Positions 55,269-62,838 of a stretch of DNA of 64,000 nt are shown piece by piece. The stretch is from Pelomonas asaccharophilus_A (lineage in GTDB: Bacteria > Pseudomonadota > Gammaproteobacteria > Burkholderiales > Burkholderiaceae_C), in contig NZ_JAVDXV010000013.1 of the NCBI RefSeq assembly GCF_031458115.1, forward strand, positions 50,891 to 114,890, read 5' to 3'. How positions within the stretch are numbered: the stretch's first letter is position 1; each line of letters begins with the position of its first letter. The notes beneath the pieces were generated by a model. That model was not told the DNA's origin. It saw only the letters and a list, made by a program, of their open reading frames with translations, and made no database searches. The position numbers were made by a program, and so were the translations under genes.

Positions 55269-56521
55269 CAGAGCAACCGGAAGGCCAGCACGGCGACCAG
55301 CGTTGGCGGCAGCGCGCCCAACAGCAGTCCCAGCGGCGAAATCGCTCCCTCGTCGAAACGCCCACGCAGGATGGACACCCCGGCGGGGTTGGGCGCATTG
55401 GCGATGACGGTCAACCCGCCGCCCGTCACGGCGCCCGCTACGAGTGCCTGCTTGAACTCCTCGCTCAGCCCTTCGACGAGGGAACCCAGGTACGTCAACG
55501 CCGCGTTGTCGGTGATGGCGGTCAGTGCCGTTGCGCCGAAGAAGACGGCGTCGGCGTCCATCTTGAGCAGCAGCTCCTGCAGCCACCACTGCTGCTGCCC
55601 ACCCAGCACCACCAGCCCGCCGAGGAAGAACGCCACGAGCAGCGCTTCGCGCAGGATCAGCGGGTCCTGATGGCGTTGGTAGGCCGTCGTGAAGCCAAGG
55701 AAGAACAGCAGCAGCCCGACGAACACGGCCGGGTGGTGGGCAAACACCACGACGCCCACCAGGAAAAGCAGGTGCACGGCAATCACCATCACCGGGACCC
55801 TTGCGGCATCGGCTGCGGCGGGCGGCGCGAGCTGCAGCAGTTCCTTGCGGAACAGCACCGTGGCCAGACTGGCGTTGATGACGACGGCCAATGCTGCCTT
55901 CCAGCCGAAGTGGGTCACCATGTACATCAGATCCCAGTTCCACTTCGCAGCGACCATCAGCACGGGCGGTGCCGCGAACGGCGTCATCGTGCCGCCGATG
56001 GAGATGTTGACGAACAGGATGCCGAGCGTCGCGTACTTGAGTCGGTTGGACACCGCCTGGCTGAACAGCCGGTCCCGCAGCATCATGGCCGCGAGCGTCA
56101 TGGCCGCGGGCTCGGTGATGAAGCTGCCGAGCAGCGGAACGAAGGCGAGGAGCAGGAAGTAGTTCGCCATGCCACGCGGCAGCGGCATGAATCGAGTTGC
56201 GCCGTCCACCAGACCGCCGGCCATCTGCAGCACCGGCCGTGTGCCAGCCACCACCATGATGGCGAAGACGAACAACGGTTCGGTGAAGTTGCGCGAGTCG
56301 AGATAGGCCGTGGCTTGTGCCTTGCCGTCCAGCGCGAACATGCAGACCATCAACACCAGCGCCCAGAAACCGAACACCACTTCGACTTCCCCCAGCAGAT
56401 GCCACAGGCCCGCATGGCGTGGCTGCGTGTGAGCCAGATGCTCGAAGAACTTGGTCGAGAAGGTGTGGATCAGCGCGAGACCGAAGAGAACGGTCGCGAC
56501 GATTTGCAGCGTGGTGGGCAT
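55268..56521 (-). CDS. Putative Na+/H+ antiporter (PF07399-like)
   Basis: Membrane protein of 417 residues with about ten hydrophobic segments. LLGSFITEPAAMTLAAMMLR, NISIGGTMTPFAAPPVLMVA and TAITDNAALTYLG are the conserved ion-transporter-superfamily motifs of this family. The family is named for a putative role; transport has been shown for few members. It overlaps the glycosyltransferase start by one base, so the two are made together, an unusual pairing. Confidence 0.85.
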   Translation of the reverse strand: MPTTLQIVATVLFGLALIHTFSTKFFEHLAHTQPRHAGLWHLLGEVEVVFGFWALVLMVCMFALDGKAQATAYLDSRNFTEPLFVFAIMVVAGTRPVLQMAGGLVDGATRFMPLPRGMANYFLLLAFVPLLGSFITEPAAMTLAAMMLRDRLFSQAVSNRLKYATLGILFVNISIGGTMTPFAAPPVLMVAAKWNWDLMYMVTHFGWKAALAVVINASLATVLFRKELLQLAPPAAADAARVPVMVIAVHLLFLVGVVVFAHHPAVFVGLLLFFLGFTTAYQRHQDPLILREALLVAFFLGGLVVLGGQQQWWLQELLLKMDADAVFFGATALTAITDNAALTYLGSLVEGLSEEFKQALVAGAVTGGGLTVIANAPNPAGVSILRGRFDEGAISPLGLLLGALPPTLVAVLAFRLL

Positions 56522-56642
56522 GAGGCAGGCGAACTCAAACCGCGTGGCGGCCCGACCTGCGCAAATCCTGCTGCCGGCCCTGCGCCGGTAGCACCCAGGG
56601 GCGGCAGTGTAGCCAGTCGAGGCGCGACGAACGTGCCGCCTG

Positions 56643-56915
56643 CTATCGCTTCGGCCGGTTCTTCTCCCAGATGGCCACGAGGATCAGTACGTAGGTCAAC
56701 AGCCGGATGCCATAGTTGATGGGCCCGTCCTCGCCGGACTGCGCTGTGAAGCCCATGTGCAGCCGGTTCAAAGCCTCGATGCCGAACGAGGCGGCGAAGA
56801 AGACAAAGAAGCGATCCCGCGTGCTGCGCCAGAAGCTCAGGAAGAACAGACATGCGACAGATGCCAGCGCCGCGACGCAGCCCTGCAGCACGGGGGTGAT
56901 GGCCGAGGCACTCAT
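56643..56915 (-). CDS. DUF5985-like small membrane protein 1
   Basis: Protein of 90 residues with two or three membrane segments (LQGCVAALASVACLFFLSFW and a C-terminal LLTYVLILVAIWEKN). The middle FFVFFAASFGIEALNRL is typical of the DUF5985 family. It starts at ATG 56915, overlapping the next gene's stop as ATGA. It is third in a minus-strand unit of three. Function unknown. Confidence 0.7.
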   Translation of the reverse strand: MSASAITPVLQGCVAALASVACLFFLSFWRSTRDRFFVFFAASFGIEALNRLHMGFTAQSGEDGPINYGIRLLTYVLILVAIWEKNRPKR

Positions 56916-57172
56916 CGACCGCGCTCCATCACCAGGCCGATCACCAGCAAGGCCATGGCCACCACACCGACAGCGGCGCGCCACGCCGAGAGATCAATAT
57001 GGGCCAGCAGCGTCTTGTCGAGCATCAGCAAAGCGTTGTTGGCGGTCAGCCCGACGAAGCACAGGCCGCTCCACAGCAGCAGCCGAAAGCGCGTCTTCGC
57101 GTAGCTGCGAAGCAGCAGCAGCGCGCACAGCGCCGCGGTTCCGACGCACAGGGCGTAGATCATCAGCACCAC
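56912..57172 (-). CDS. DUF5985-like small membrane protein 2
   Basis: Protein of 86 residues from a GTG start at 57172, with GGAGG seven bases upstream (57180-57184); ATG 57163 is another option. Three hydrophobic segments (YALCVGTAALCALLLL, LLLWSGLCFVGLTANNALLM, VGVVAMALLVIGLVM). The central RFRLLLWSGLCFVGLTANN matches the sister gene in layout, so the two probably arose by duplication. The stop overlaps the sister gene. Confidence 0.7.
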   Translation of the reverse strand: MVLMIYALCVGTAALCALLLLRSYAKTRFRLLLWSGLCFVGLTANNALLMLDKTLLAHIDLSAWRAAVGVVAMALLVIGLVMERGR

Positions 57173-57173
57173 G

Positions 57174-57554
57174 TCAAGGCCTCCTTCTGAGCTGGAACGC
57201 GTCGGCGAACAACTGCGCCTGCTTCTGCGTGGCATCGTGGATGAGTTCGGTCACCCCGATCAAGTTTTTCGCGTAGACGACGGCCAGCGCGCCAAGGGCT
57301 TCGTCCAGCGCTTGCGACGCTGCATAGCGAAAGTGGTCCGCCGTCGCCTCGACAATGCCGGTGCCTTGCATCTGATTCAACAGTTCGCCCGCGGCGACTT
57401 CGCTGACGTATAGAGAACGCGCGACATCGCCCGTTGTGCGCTGCGCAAGCGGCTGCCGTCGGAACAGCAGCGCCGCTTCAAGGAATGGCACCGACGGGAT
57501 GCTCGTCAGGATGAATCGCCTGACGTCATCAGGAATGCTTTGGTGATCCCTCAC
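57174..57554 (-). CDS. Small helical protein upstream of the DUF5985-like pair
   Basis: The reading frame is open from 57641. I place the start at GTG 57554 (VRDHQSIPDDVRRFILTSIP), where conserved-looking sequence begins, giving 126 residues. The segment FLEAALLFRRQPLAQRTTGD, then VARSLYVSEVAAGELLNQMQ, looks like a winged-helix fold (given here in two parts). The end is Arg-rich. It could be a soluble regulator paired with the two membrane proteins, as seen in other proteobacteria with DUF5985-like pairs. The start is uncertain. Confidence 0.6.
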   Translation of the reverse strand: MRDHQSIPDDVRRFILTSIPSVPFLEAALLFRRQPLAQRTTGDVARSLYVSEVAAGELLNQMQGTGIVEATADHFRYAASQALDEALGALAVVYAKNLIGVTELIHDATQKQAQLFADAFQLRRRP

Positions 57555-57617
57555 GGGGATGGTTCCGACAGGAGCTGGGGAAGTGCATGCCGGGTCATGT
57601 GGCTCTCGCGGGCCGTT

Positions 57618-57638
57618 CAAAGAACATTTGACCAAATG
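57618..57638. promoter_or_regulatory. Shared 13-bp motif overlapping a CATTTG/CAAATG palindrome
   Basis: CAAAGAACATTTG (57618-57630) repeats the motif at 53954-53966. Its 3' part forms CATTTG-AC-CAAATG (57625-57638), a 6-bp-arm palindrome. It lies 64 bases upstream of the GTG start at 57554 and 246 bases from the divergent MarR gene. Confidence 0.45.
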
Positions 57639-57733
57639 CACATGCTACGCTCCCAGAGTCCCGCCTGTCGCCCTCAATGCGCGACTGGCGCCGCGTGCAG
57701 CTCGAGCGGGCTCGCGGCAGTGGAGCCAACTTC

Positions 57734-57758
57734 GGGCGCCTCAGGCGCCCATCTTTTT
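57734..57758 (+). terminator. Intrinsic terminator without an upstream gene
   Basis: GGGCGCC-TCA-GGCGCCC followed by ATCTTTTT is a textbook plus-strand terminator. The flanks GCCAAC (57725-57730) and GTTGGC (57759-57764) also pair. No plus-strand gene precedes it between 57642 and 57733. Confidence 0.65.
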
Positions 57759-57875
57759 GTTGGCGCGGCGTGGTGTCTCTGACGTTCGTACTCAACGAGT
57801 TGGCATGTCCTTGCGATGCGTCGCTGAAGTGCTTCCGGGATGATCGGCGTTCGACAGCCCCCGCGTGATCCTGAG

Positions 57876-58388
57876 ATGCCAGGTACAAAACCAAAACAAA
57901 GGAAGCCACTCACCTCCGAGGACAACGATCTCGACGAGGCTGCGCTGGTGCTGCGCCAGTTCAGGCAGATCCTGAACACCGTCAGGGTTCATTTCCAGCA
58001 AGTCGAGAAGAAGGCCGGCATCGGTGGCGGGCAGGTCTGGGCGTTGAGCGTCGTTGGGGAGCGCCCCGGCATTGGCGTGAGTGAACTGGCTCGCGCGATG
58101 GACGTCCACCAGTCCACTGCGAGCAACCTGGTGAAGACGCTCGTCGAAAAAGCCTTCATCGAGACTCGTCGCGAGGGCGCTGACCGGCGCGCGGTGCAAC
58201 TTCACCTGCGACCGCAAGGTTTGAAGGTGCTGCGGCGCGCACCGGGGCCGTTCGCCGGCGTGCTGCCGCAAGCGCTGCGAACACTCGACGGGCCGAGTGT
58301 CCGCAGACTCCGCAAGGACCTGGCCAAGCTGATCGCCATCCTGCATGCCGATGAGAAGGCCGGGCAGATCCCGCTCAGCGAGATGTAG
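57876..58388 (+). CDS. MarR-family transcriptional regulator
   Basis: Protein of 170 residues. A winged helix covers ~45-125: IGGGQVWALSVVGERPGIGV, then SELARAMDVHQSTASNLVK and RREGADRRAVQLHLRPQG, the wing with the conserved DxR. The N-terminal ~20 residues are basic. ATG 57876 was chosen; ATG 57840 would add 12 residues. Ligand and targets are unknown. It lies next to the CATTTG/CAAATG palindrome, a possible target. Confidence 0.87.
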   Translation: MPGTKPKQRKPLTSEDNDLDEAALVLRQFRQILNTVRVHFQQVEKKAGIGGGQVWALSVVGERPGIGVSELARAMDVHQSTASNLVKTLVEKAFIETRREGADRRAVQLHLRPQGLKVLRRAPGPFAGVLPQALRTLDGPSVRRLRKDLAKLIAILHADEKAGQIPLSEM

Positions 58389-58396
58389 GGATTGGC

Positions 58397-58815
58397 TCAG
58401 GCCGATTGCGCATCGACCTGTAGCAGCCGGTCGCCGAACGGGTTGTCCAGCACCTGCTGCCAGGCGCCCGTTGGCGTACGGCGCAGCACCGCCACCGACA
58501 GGCCTCGCTGCGAGATGGCCTGGCCGCCGGGCGTCGTGCCGGTCATCCCCCACGAAGCAATGTGCAGCGCCAGATCGCCAGCGACGAGCACGTCGTGCAC
58601 TGCATAGCTGAACCTGGGGCTGACGCTGAAGAACTGCTGGAATCCCGCGCTGAGCGCGGCTTCGCCACTGGCGGGCTGGCCCGGTTCGAAGGCAACGGCG
58701 GCTTCCGGCGCGTAAGCGTTCAACACGCTTGAAGGTTTCCGTCCTGGAACGCTGCGGTCATCGCGTCGACGGCTCGAACGACTTGCGCCGTTTGGATGGA
58801 ATGGCTCGATGTCAT
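58397..58815 (-). pseudogene. SnoaL/NTF2-like protein, broken by a one-base deletion
   Basis: From ATG 58815 (AGGAG seven bases upstream) the frame reads MTSSHSIQTAQVVRAVDAMT, then AAFQDGNLQAC and a TGA at 58720-58722. The next frame continues without gap as LNAYAPEAAVAFEPGQPASG and through to AQSA at 58397, with the SnoaL-type ASWGMTGTTPGG strand. One base is missing near 58723-58730 (Q-A-V-L is the expected reading). The family has steroid-isomerase/limonene-epoxide-hydrolase-like folds. It is divergent from the WYL-type regulator, also broken. Confidence 0.8.
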
Positions 58816-59602
58816 GGATGCTCCTGGTTGATGGCGTCCACAGGAGGTGGACAGCCTCACAATCTAGGATCGAACTTGCCAGTCGTCTTCGTGCGCAGCC
58901 GGATGCGACGGTCGCCCAGCTGGCCGGAGAGTTCGGCAAGAGTGAGCGGACCGTCTTGCGGGATCTAGCGTCCTTGCGGGACATGGGCATGCCGATCAGC
59001 GGGCAAGCCGGGCCGGGCGGCGGAGTTCGGCTGGAGGGGACGCGCGGCCTCACGGCGGTACACCTGAGCCTGGCCGAAGTGATGGCCTGTGGCTGGCCTC
59101 GCGTCTTGCAAGGGAATCCAGCGCCCTTCCGTGGGGCGACGCCGCGACATCCGCCCTGAACAAGCTGCTGAACAGCCTGCCGCCAGCGCGCGCCGAAGCA
59201 TTGCGCGCGGTGCTCCGGCGCGTTTTCGTGGGGCAACCCGCGAGCGCCGCCCTCGCAGCATCAGTCGCCAGCGCGACTGCGGAGTTGCTGACGCTCTTCG
59301 AAGAGGCGTTCAGCAGCGGAAGCGGTCTGACGTTCGACTACACGGATGCGCAAGGCCGCCGCAGCACACGTGAGATTGAGCCTCATGGATTGCTCGTGGA
59401 GCCGCCGGTCTGGTATCTGCTGGCCAGAGACATCGGCAAGGGCGCCGCGCGAACGTTTCGCATGGATCGCATCACCAAGCCGGCGATTCTCAGCACCTGG
59501 CGCTTCCGTCCCGATCTGAAGCTGGCACTGAGCCAGTTGCCACCGACCGGACGTTACGTTCGGGCCGATTCGGGGCGGGCAGCGGACCGAGGCGAAAAAT
59601 AG
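58809..59602 (+). pseudogene. HTH-WYL (YafY-type) regulator, broken by a one-base deletion
   Basis: The first part holds a helix-turn-helix: TVAQLAGEFGKSERTVLRDL, then ASLRDMGMPISGQAGPGGGV (in two parts). It ends early at 59159 after LSLAEVMACGW. The correct continuation ALWLASRLARESSALPWGDA lies in the +2 phase from ~59090, followed by LNKLLNSLPPARAEALRAVL, the ORF at 59201 and a WYL domain (LTFDYTDAQGRRSTREIEPH, VEPPVWYLLARDI). One base is missing near 59085-59088. The true start is unclear: AGGAGG at 58842-58847 has no in-frame start codon at proper spacing. Confidence 0.8.
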
Positions 59603-59804
59603 ACCGTGGCAGCCGTAGGTCAACGGTGATCTGTTCGCTCTGCGGATGGCTAGACCGAAAGATTGGGGAGGAGCAGCCTAACTCGCCAGATTTGAGGATG
59701 CTTGCCGGCCTTGGCCGCAGATAGCGTCGCGACCCGCGGCACTAGCGCTGGAAGGGTCGGTTCGCCGCGTCGATCCTTGACAGCCGGCGCACGAAAAGAG
59801 ACTT

Positions 59805-61208
59805 ATGAGTACCACTCTTCACTGGAACACCGTTCTCATGGAACTGGGTCGGCGCGACCATTCCCCTGGCTACGGCGGAGGCGCGCAGACTGGCCCGACA
59901 CGTGCATCGCGCGCGATGGCGATGACTCATCTGGCCATCTACAACGCCGTGGCTTCTGTCGTTCAACCCAGCGCCGTCTACAAGGGGGTTAAGAACGACA
60001 TCGCCGTGCCGCTGCCTACGAAAGGCTCGCCGCTGTCCCACGTGATCGATGGCGCAGCCCACGCGATGCTCACCTATCTGTACCCTCGGCAGGCCAAGTA
60101 CATCGACTACAGCCTTTCCACCCCGTCGACAAGTGATGGCTTCAAGGAGGGTGCCCTGATTGCGGCGTCCATCATCGAAGCCCGCATGAAAGACGGTTCG
60201 GATGCGCCGAACCCACCGGCGCGCCCATCGGATGTCCAGGGCGCGTATGCCAAGCATCGAACAGACCCCTTCGAGCCTGGGCAGCCGGAACTCGGCAAGG
60301 CGTGGGGCAACGTTGTTCGCTTCTGCGCTGAACAGGCCGTGACGATCGACCCATATCCAGGACATGGCGAAGCGTCGCTTCTCAGCAACCAGAAGTACAA
60401 GGACGACTATCTCGAGGTTCTTGAGAAGGGCTCGCTCAGAAGCGCGACACGAACGCCCGACGAAACGGCCATCGGCTTGTATTGGGGCTACGACGGCGCT
60501 GCACACCTCGGTGTGCCGCCCCGTCTTTACAACGAAATTGCGCGTGAGATCATCGCCGGCCTCGCAGACAAGAATCGGCTTCCTTCGACGACGGAGGGAT
60601 TTGAGCTTGAAGTCGCCCGCGTGCTGGCCGCACTTAACTGCGCAATGGCGGATGCCGGGATCGATGCCTGGCAAGCCAAATACGACAACGATCTTTGGAG
60701 ACCTGTCGTCGGCATTCGCAGTGAGGGGACGGGCGATCCGTTCTGGGCGCCTCTCGGGGCTCCGCAGACGAACCGGCCAGGCGTTGGCCCTCGCACTCCG
60801 CCGTTCCCCGCTTACCCGTCGGGTCACGCCACGTTCGGCGCTGCGTCGTTCCAGGTGCTCGCCCGATGGCTGGGATCGGAGATCACCGTGCAGCAAGTGC
60901 TGGACGAGGAAAACAGCGTTCTGGACATTGCCGATCAGCACTTCTCGTTTGTCTCGGACGAACTCGACGGCGTGGCCGTGGACGCCGACGGCTCAGTGCG
61001 TCAACGACTGCCGCGCTCGTACAAGAGCTTTGCCCGAGCAGTGTTCGAGAACTCTATTTCGCGCGTGTTCCTGGGCGTGCACTGGCGTTTCGACGGCATC
61101 CCGCGGCAGGCTTCTGAGAACGTCGGGGGCGTGCCAATGGGGCTGAAGATTGGCAACCAGGCGCACGATTTCTTCCTTGGCCTAAAGTCCGAGCAGGCCA
61201 AGTCATAG
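59805..61208 (+). CDS. Vanadium-dependent haloperoxidase (PAP2 superfamily)
   Basis: Protein of 467 residues. The vanadate pocket is complete: Lys292 and Arg299 in KYDNDLWRPVVG, SGH at 339-341 in YPSGHATFGAA, Arg420 and His426 in ISRVFLGVHWRFDGI. The spacings (7 and 6) match known fungal and bacterial haloperoxidases. No signal peptide is evident at the N terminus. Residues 20-40 (GGAQTGPTRASRAMAMTHLA) carry the usual substrate-side helix. It should oxidise halide with H2O2, though some family members act as phosphatases. Codon use is less GC-biased than neighbours, which suggests transfer. Confidence 0.92.
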   Translation: MSTTLHWNTVLMELGRRDHSPGYGGGAQTGPTRASRAMAMTHLAIYNAVASVVQPSAVYKGVKNDIAVPLPTKGSPLSHVIDGAAHAMLTYLYPRQAKYIDYSLSTPSTSDGFKEGALIAASIIEARMKDGSDAPNPPARPSDVQGAYAKHRTDPFEPGQPELGKAWGNVVRFCAEQAVTIDPYPGHGEASLLSNQKYKDDYLEVLEKGSLRSATRTPDETAIGLYWGYDGAAHLGVPPRLYNEIAREIIAGLADKNRLPSTTEGFELEVARVLAALNCAMADAGIDAWQAKYDNDLWRPVVGIRSEGTGDPFWAPLGAPQTNRPGVGPRTPPFPAYPSGHATFGAASFQVLARWLGSEITVQQVLDEENSVLDIADQHFSFVSDELDGVAVDADGSVRQRLPRSYKSFARAVFENSISRVFLGVHWRFDGIPRQASENVGGVPMGLKIGNQAHDFFLGLKSEQAKS

Positions 61209-61259
61209 AAGCATGTTTTCGAACGGAGCGGGCCGCTTGTTCCAACGGTCCGCTACTTC

Positions 61260-61841
61260 CTACACCGCTGCCATTTCTGGCCGAGCAACCCATTTCAGCA
61301 TCGGGTCAGCCATGAACGCCTCATGAGGCGTATGCGTGAGATGGTTCGTGTAGTTGCTGATGGTCTTGCAGGCCACGATGGTGACGACCTCCAGCACCTG
61401 GGCACGAGTGAAGCCGGCCGAGATGAAGCGAGCGACAGCGTCGTCACCGGCGCGGCCGCGTTGGCGCACCACCGCTTCGGTGAACTGGCGCAGCGCCTCG
61501 TAGCGCGCGTTGTCCTTGATCGGCTCGCCATCGCGCAACGCCGCAATGACGCTCTCTGGCACCTTCGCCGCGCGGCTCAGAAAGGTGTGCCCTGCGGTGC
61601 AGTACTCGCAGCCGTGCAGCACGTTGACCGCCTGGAAGGCCACTTGCTGTTCCTTGGCGTCGAGTGTGCCCTTCGTGGTGATGGCCGTGAACAGCGCGTT
61701 GTACGCACCGAGCGCGATGGGCGACTCGGCCAGCGTGCCGTGCAGCTTGGGGATGAAGCCCCAGGCGTTGAGCGTCTGCTGCAGCAGCGGCGCGCTGGCC
61801 TCGGGAGCGGTTTCGAGAGTGTGGACGGTGAAGGGGGACAT
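61260..61841 (-). CDS. AhpD-like carboxymuconolactone decarboxylase-family protein
   Basis: Protein of 193 residues with the redox motif CEYCTAGH (Cys78, Cys81, His85) typical of AhpD. FQAVNVLHGCEYCTAGHTF and FTRAQVLEVVTIVACKTISN (the all-helical core) support this. Start 61841 was chosen as the first ATG before the conserved PEASAPLLQQ segment; the longer frame runs antiparallel over the dehydrogenase gene. AhpD partners with peroxidases, and it sits next to the haloperoxidase, but they are convergent. It follows the 61874 gene with 32 bases between. Confidence 0.88.
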   Translation of the reverse strand: MSPFTVHTLETAPEASAPLLQQTLNAWGFIPKLHGTLAESPIALGAYNALFTAITTKGTLDAKEQQVAFQAVNVLHGCEYCTAGHTFLSRAAKVPESVIAALRDGEPIKDNARYEALRQFTEAVVRQRGRAGDDAVARFISAGFTRAQVLEVVTIVACKTISNYTNHLTHTPHEAFMADPMLKWVARPEMAAV

Positions 61842-61873
61842 GGCAATCTCTTGGGCAGGATGGATGGGATGAG

Positions 61874-62728
61874 TCAGCGGTAGAGCTTGTGCAGCGCAAC
61901 GACGTGTTCGTCGCCCAGGCCGGCTTCGCGCGCCGCCTGGAATCGGGCAAGGATGGATTCGGTGAGCGGCAGGCGTTGGCCGCCGGCTGCCAACGCGTAG
62001 GCCAAATCCTTGGCCATCAGCTGGACCGGGAACTGCGGTGCATAGGCGCCTGCCAACATGGCCGCGGCTGCACCAGCGGCGGCCGGGCTCGTGACCGGCA
62101 TGGCCTTCAGTGCGGCTAGCGCCACGGGCAACGCGACCTGCTGGTGGGCCAGTGCCGCTAACTGCTCGGCCATCACGGCCACCTGAGCCGCGAACAGGCT
62201 GTTCACCGCGAGCTTCAACGCGCTGCCGCTGCCGTTGGCGCCAACGGCGTGAACGTCGCTCCCCATCTGCAAAAGCAGCGGTGTGACACGCTGAACGGCT
62301 TCGTGGGGGCCGCCTGCCATGAAGATCAGCTGACCCGCTTCGGCTTGCGAGCGCGAGCCGGCGACGGGTGCGTCGACCAGAGGCACCGCCAGCGAGGCCG
62401 CAAGCTCTTCGATCCAAGCGGGGCTGAGCGTGCTGCACTCGACGCCGATGGCTCCTGTATCCAGCGCGGCAGCGGCGCCATGGTCTGCGTCCAGCCAGAC
62501 GCTCCTGCTGGCTTCGTCATCGCGCACCATCGAGAACACCACGCGTGCCCCGGCGACGGCCTCGCGAGGCGATGCCGCGGTTCGCCCACCCTGCGTTCGC
62601 AGCCATTGCAGGGGCGCGGGGGAGCGGTTCCATCCCACGACGTCATGCCCCGCCGCAAGCAGCCGGGCTGCCATTCGCGAGCCCATGGCGCCGAGCCCTA
62701 GGAGAGCGATGGGTTGGGTTGAAGTCAT
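61874..62728 (-). CDS. 3-hydroxyisobutyrate-dehydrogenase-like NAD(P) oxidoreductase
   Basis: Protein of 284 residues. Rossmann motif GLGAMGSRMA is at 11-20. DAPVAGSRSQAEAGQL is the substrate-binding motif, and GSALKLAVNSLFAAQV holds the catalytic lysine. It belongs to the beta-hydroxyacid dehydrogenase family; its substrate is open. It is probably cotranscribed with the AhpD-like gene and divergent from the LysR gene at 62839. Confidence 0.9.
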   Translation of the reverse strand: MTSTQPIALLGLGAMGSRMAARLLAAGHDVVGWNRSPAPLQWLRTQGGRTAASPREAVAGARVVFSMVRDDEASRSVWLDADHGAAAALDTGAIGVECSTLSPAWIEELAASLAVPLVDAPVAGSRSQAEAGQLIFMAGGPHEAVQRVTPLLLQMGSDVHAVGANGSGSALKLAVNSLFAAQVAVMAEQLAALAHQQVALPVALAALKAMPVTSPAAAGAAAAMLAGAYAPQFPVQLMAKDLAYALAAGGQRLPLTESILARFQAAREAGLGDEHVVALHKLYR

Positions 62729-62815
62729 GACACCTCGTTTTTGCGGAAATTGATTGGATGAAGCATGGTCGGCCACCGATCGCACGCGGTGAAGTGCATC
62801 GCCTACCATGGAGAA

Positions 62816-62830
62816 TTGCAACTTCTGCAA
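62816..62830. promoter_or_regulatory. Candidate LysR operator TTGCA-N5-TGCAA
   Basis: TTGCA-ACTTC-TGCAA is a perfect 5-bp-arm inverted repeat 8 bases before the LysR start and 87 bases upstream of the divergent dehydrogenase. It contains the T-N11-A pattern of LysR sites. Confidence 0.5.
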
Positions 62831-62838
62831 TAGCGGAC

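Noticed and set aside
55269..56405. N-terminal extension that would fuse the glycosyltransferase to 379 extra residues
   Set aside because: The extension overlaps the antiporter in another phase and has no domain; the conserved start MRVLLATLGSRGD is at 55268.
57725..57764. Integron attC site
   Set aside because: The GCCAAC/GTTGGC flanks resemble core sites but do not fit RYYYAAC/GTTRRRY, and there is no integrase or cassette array.
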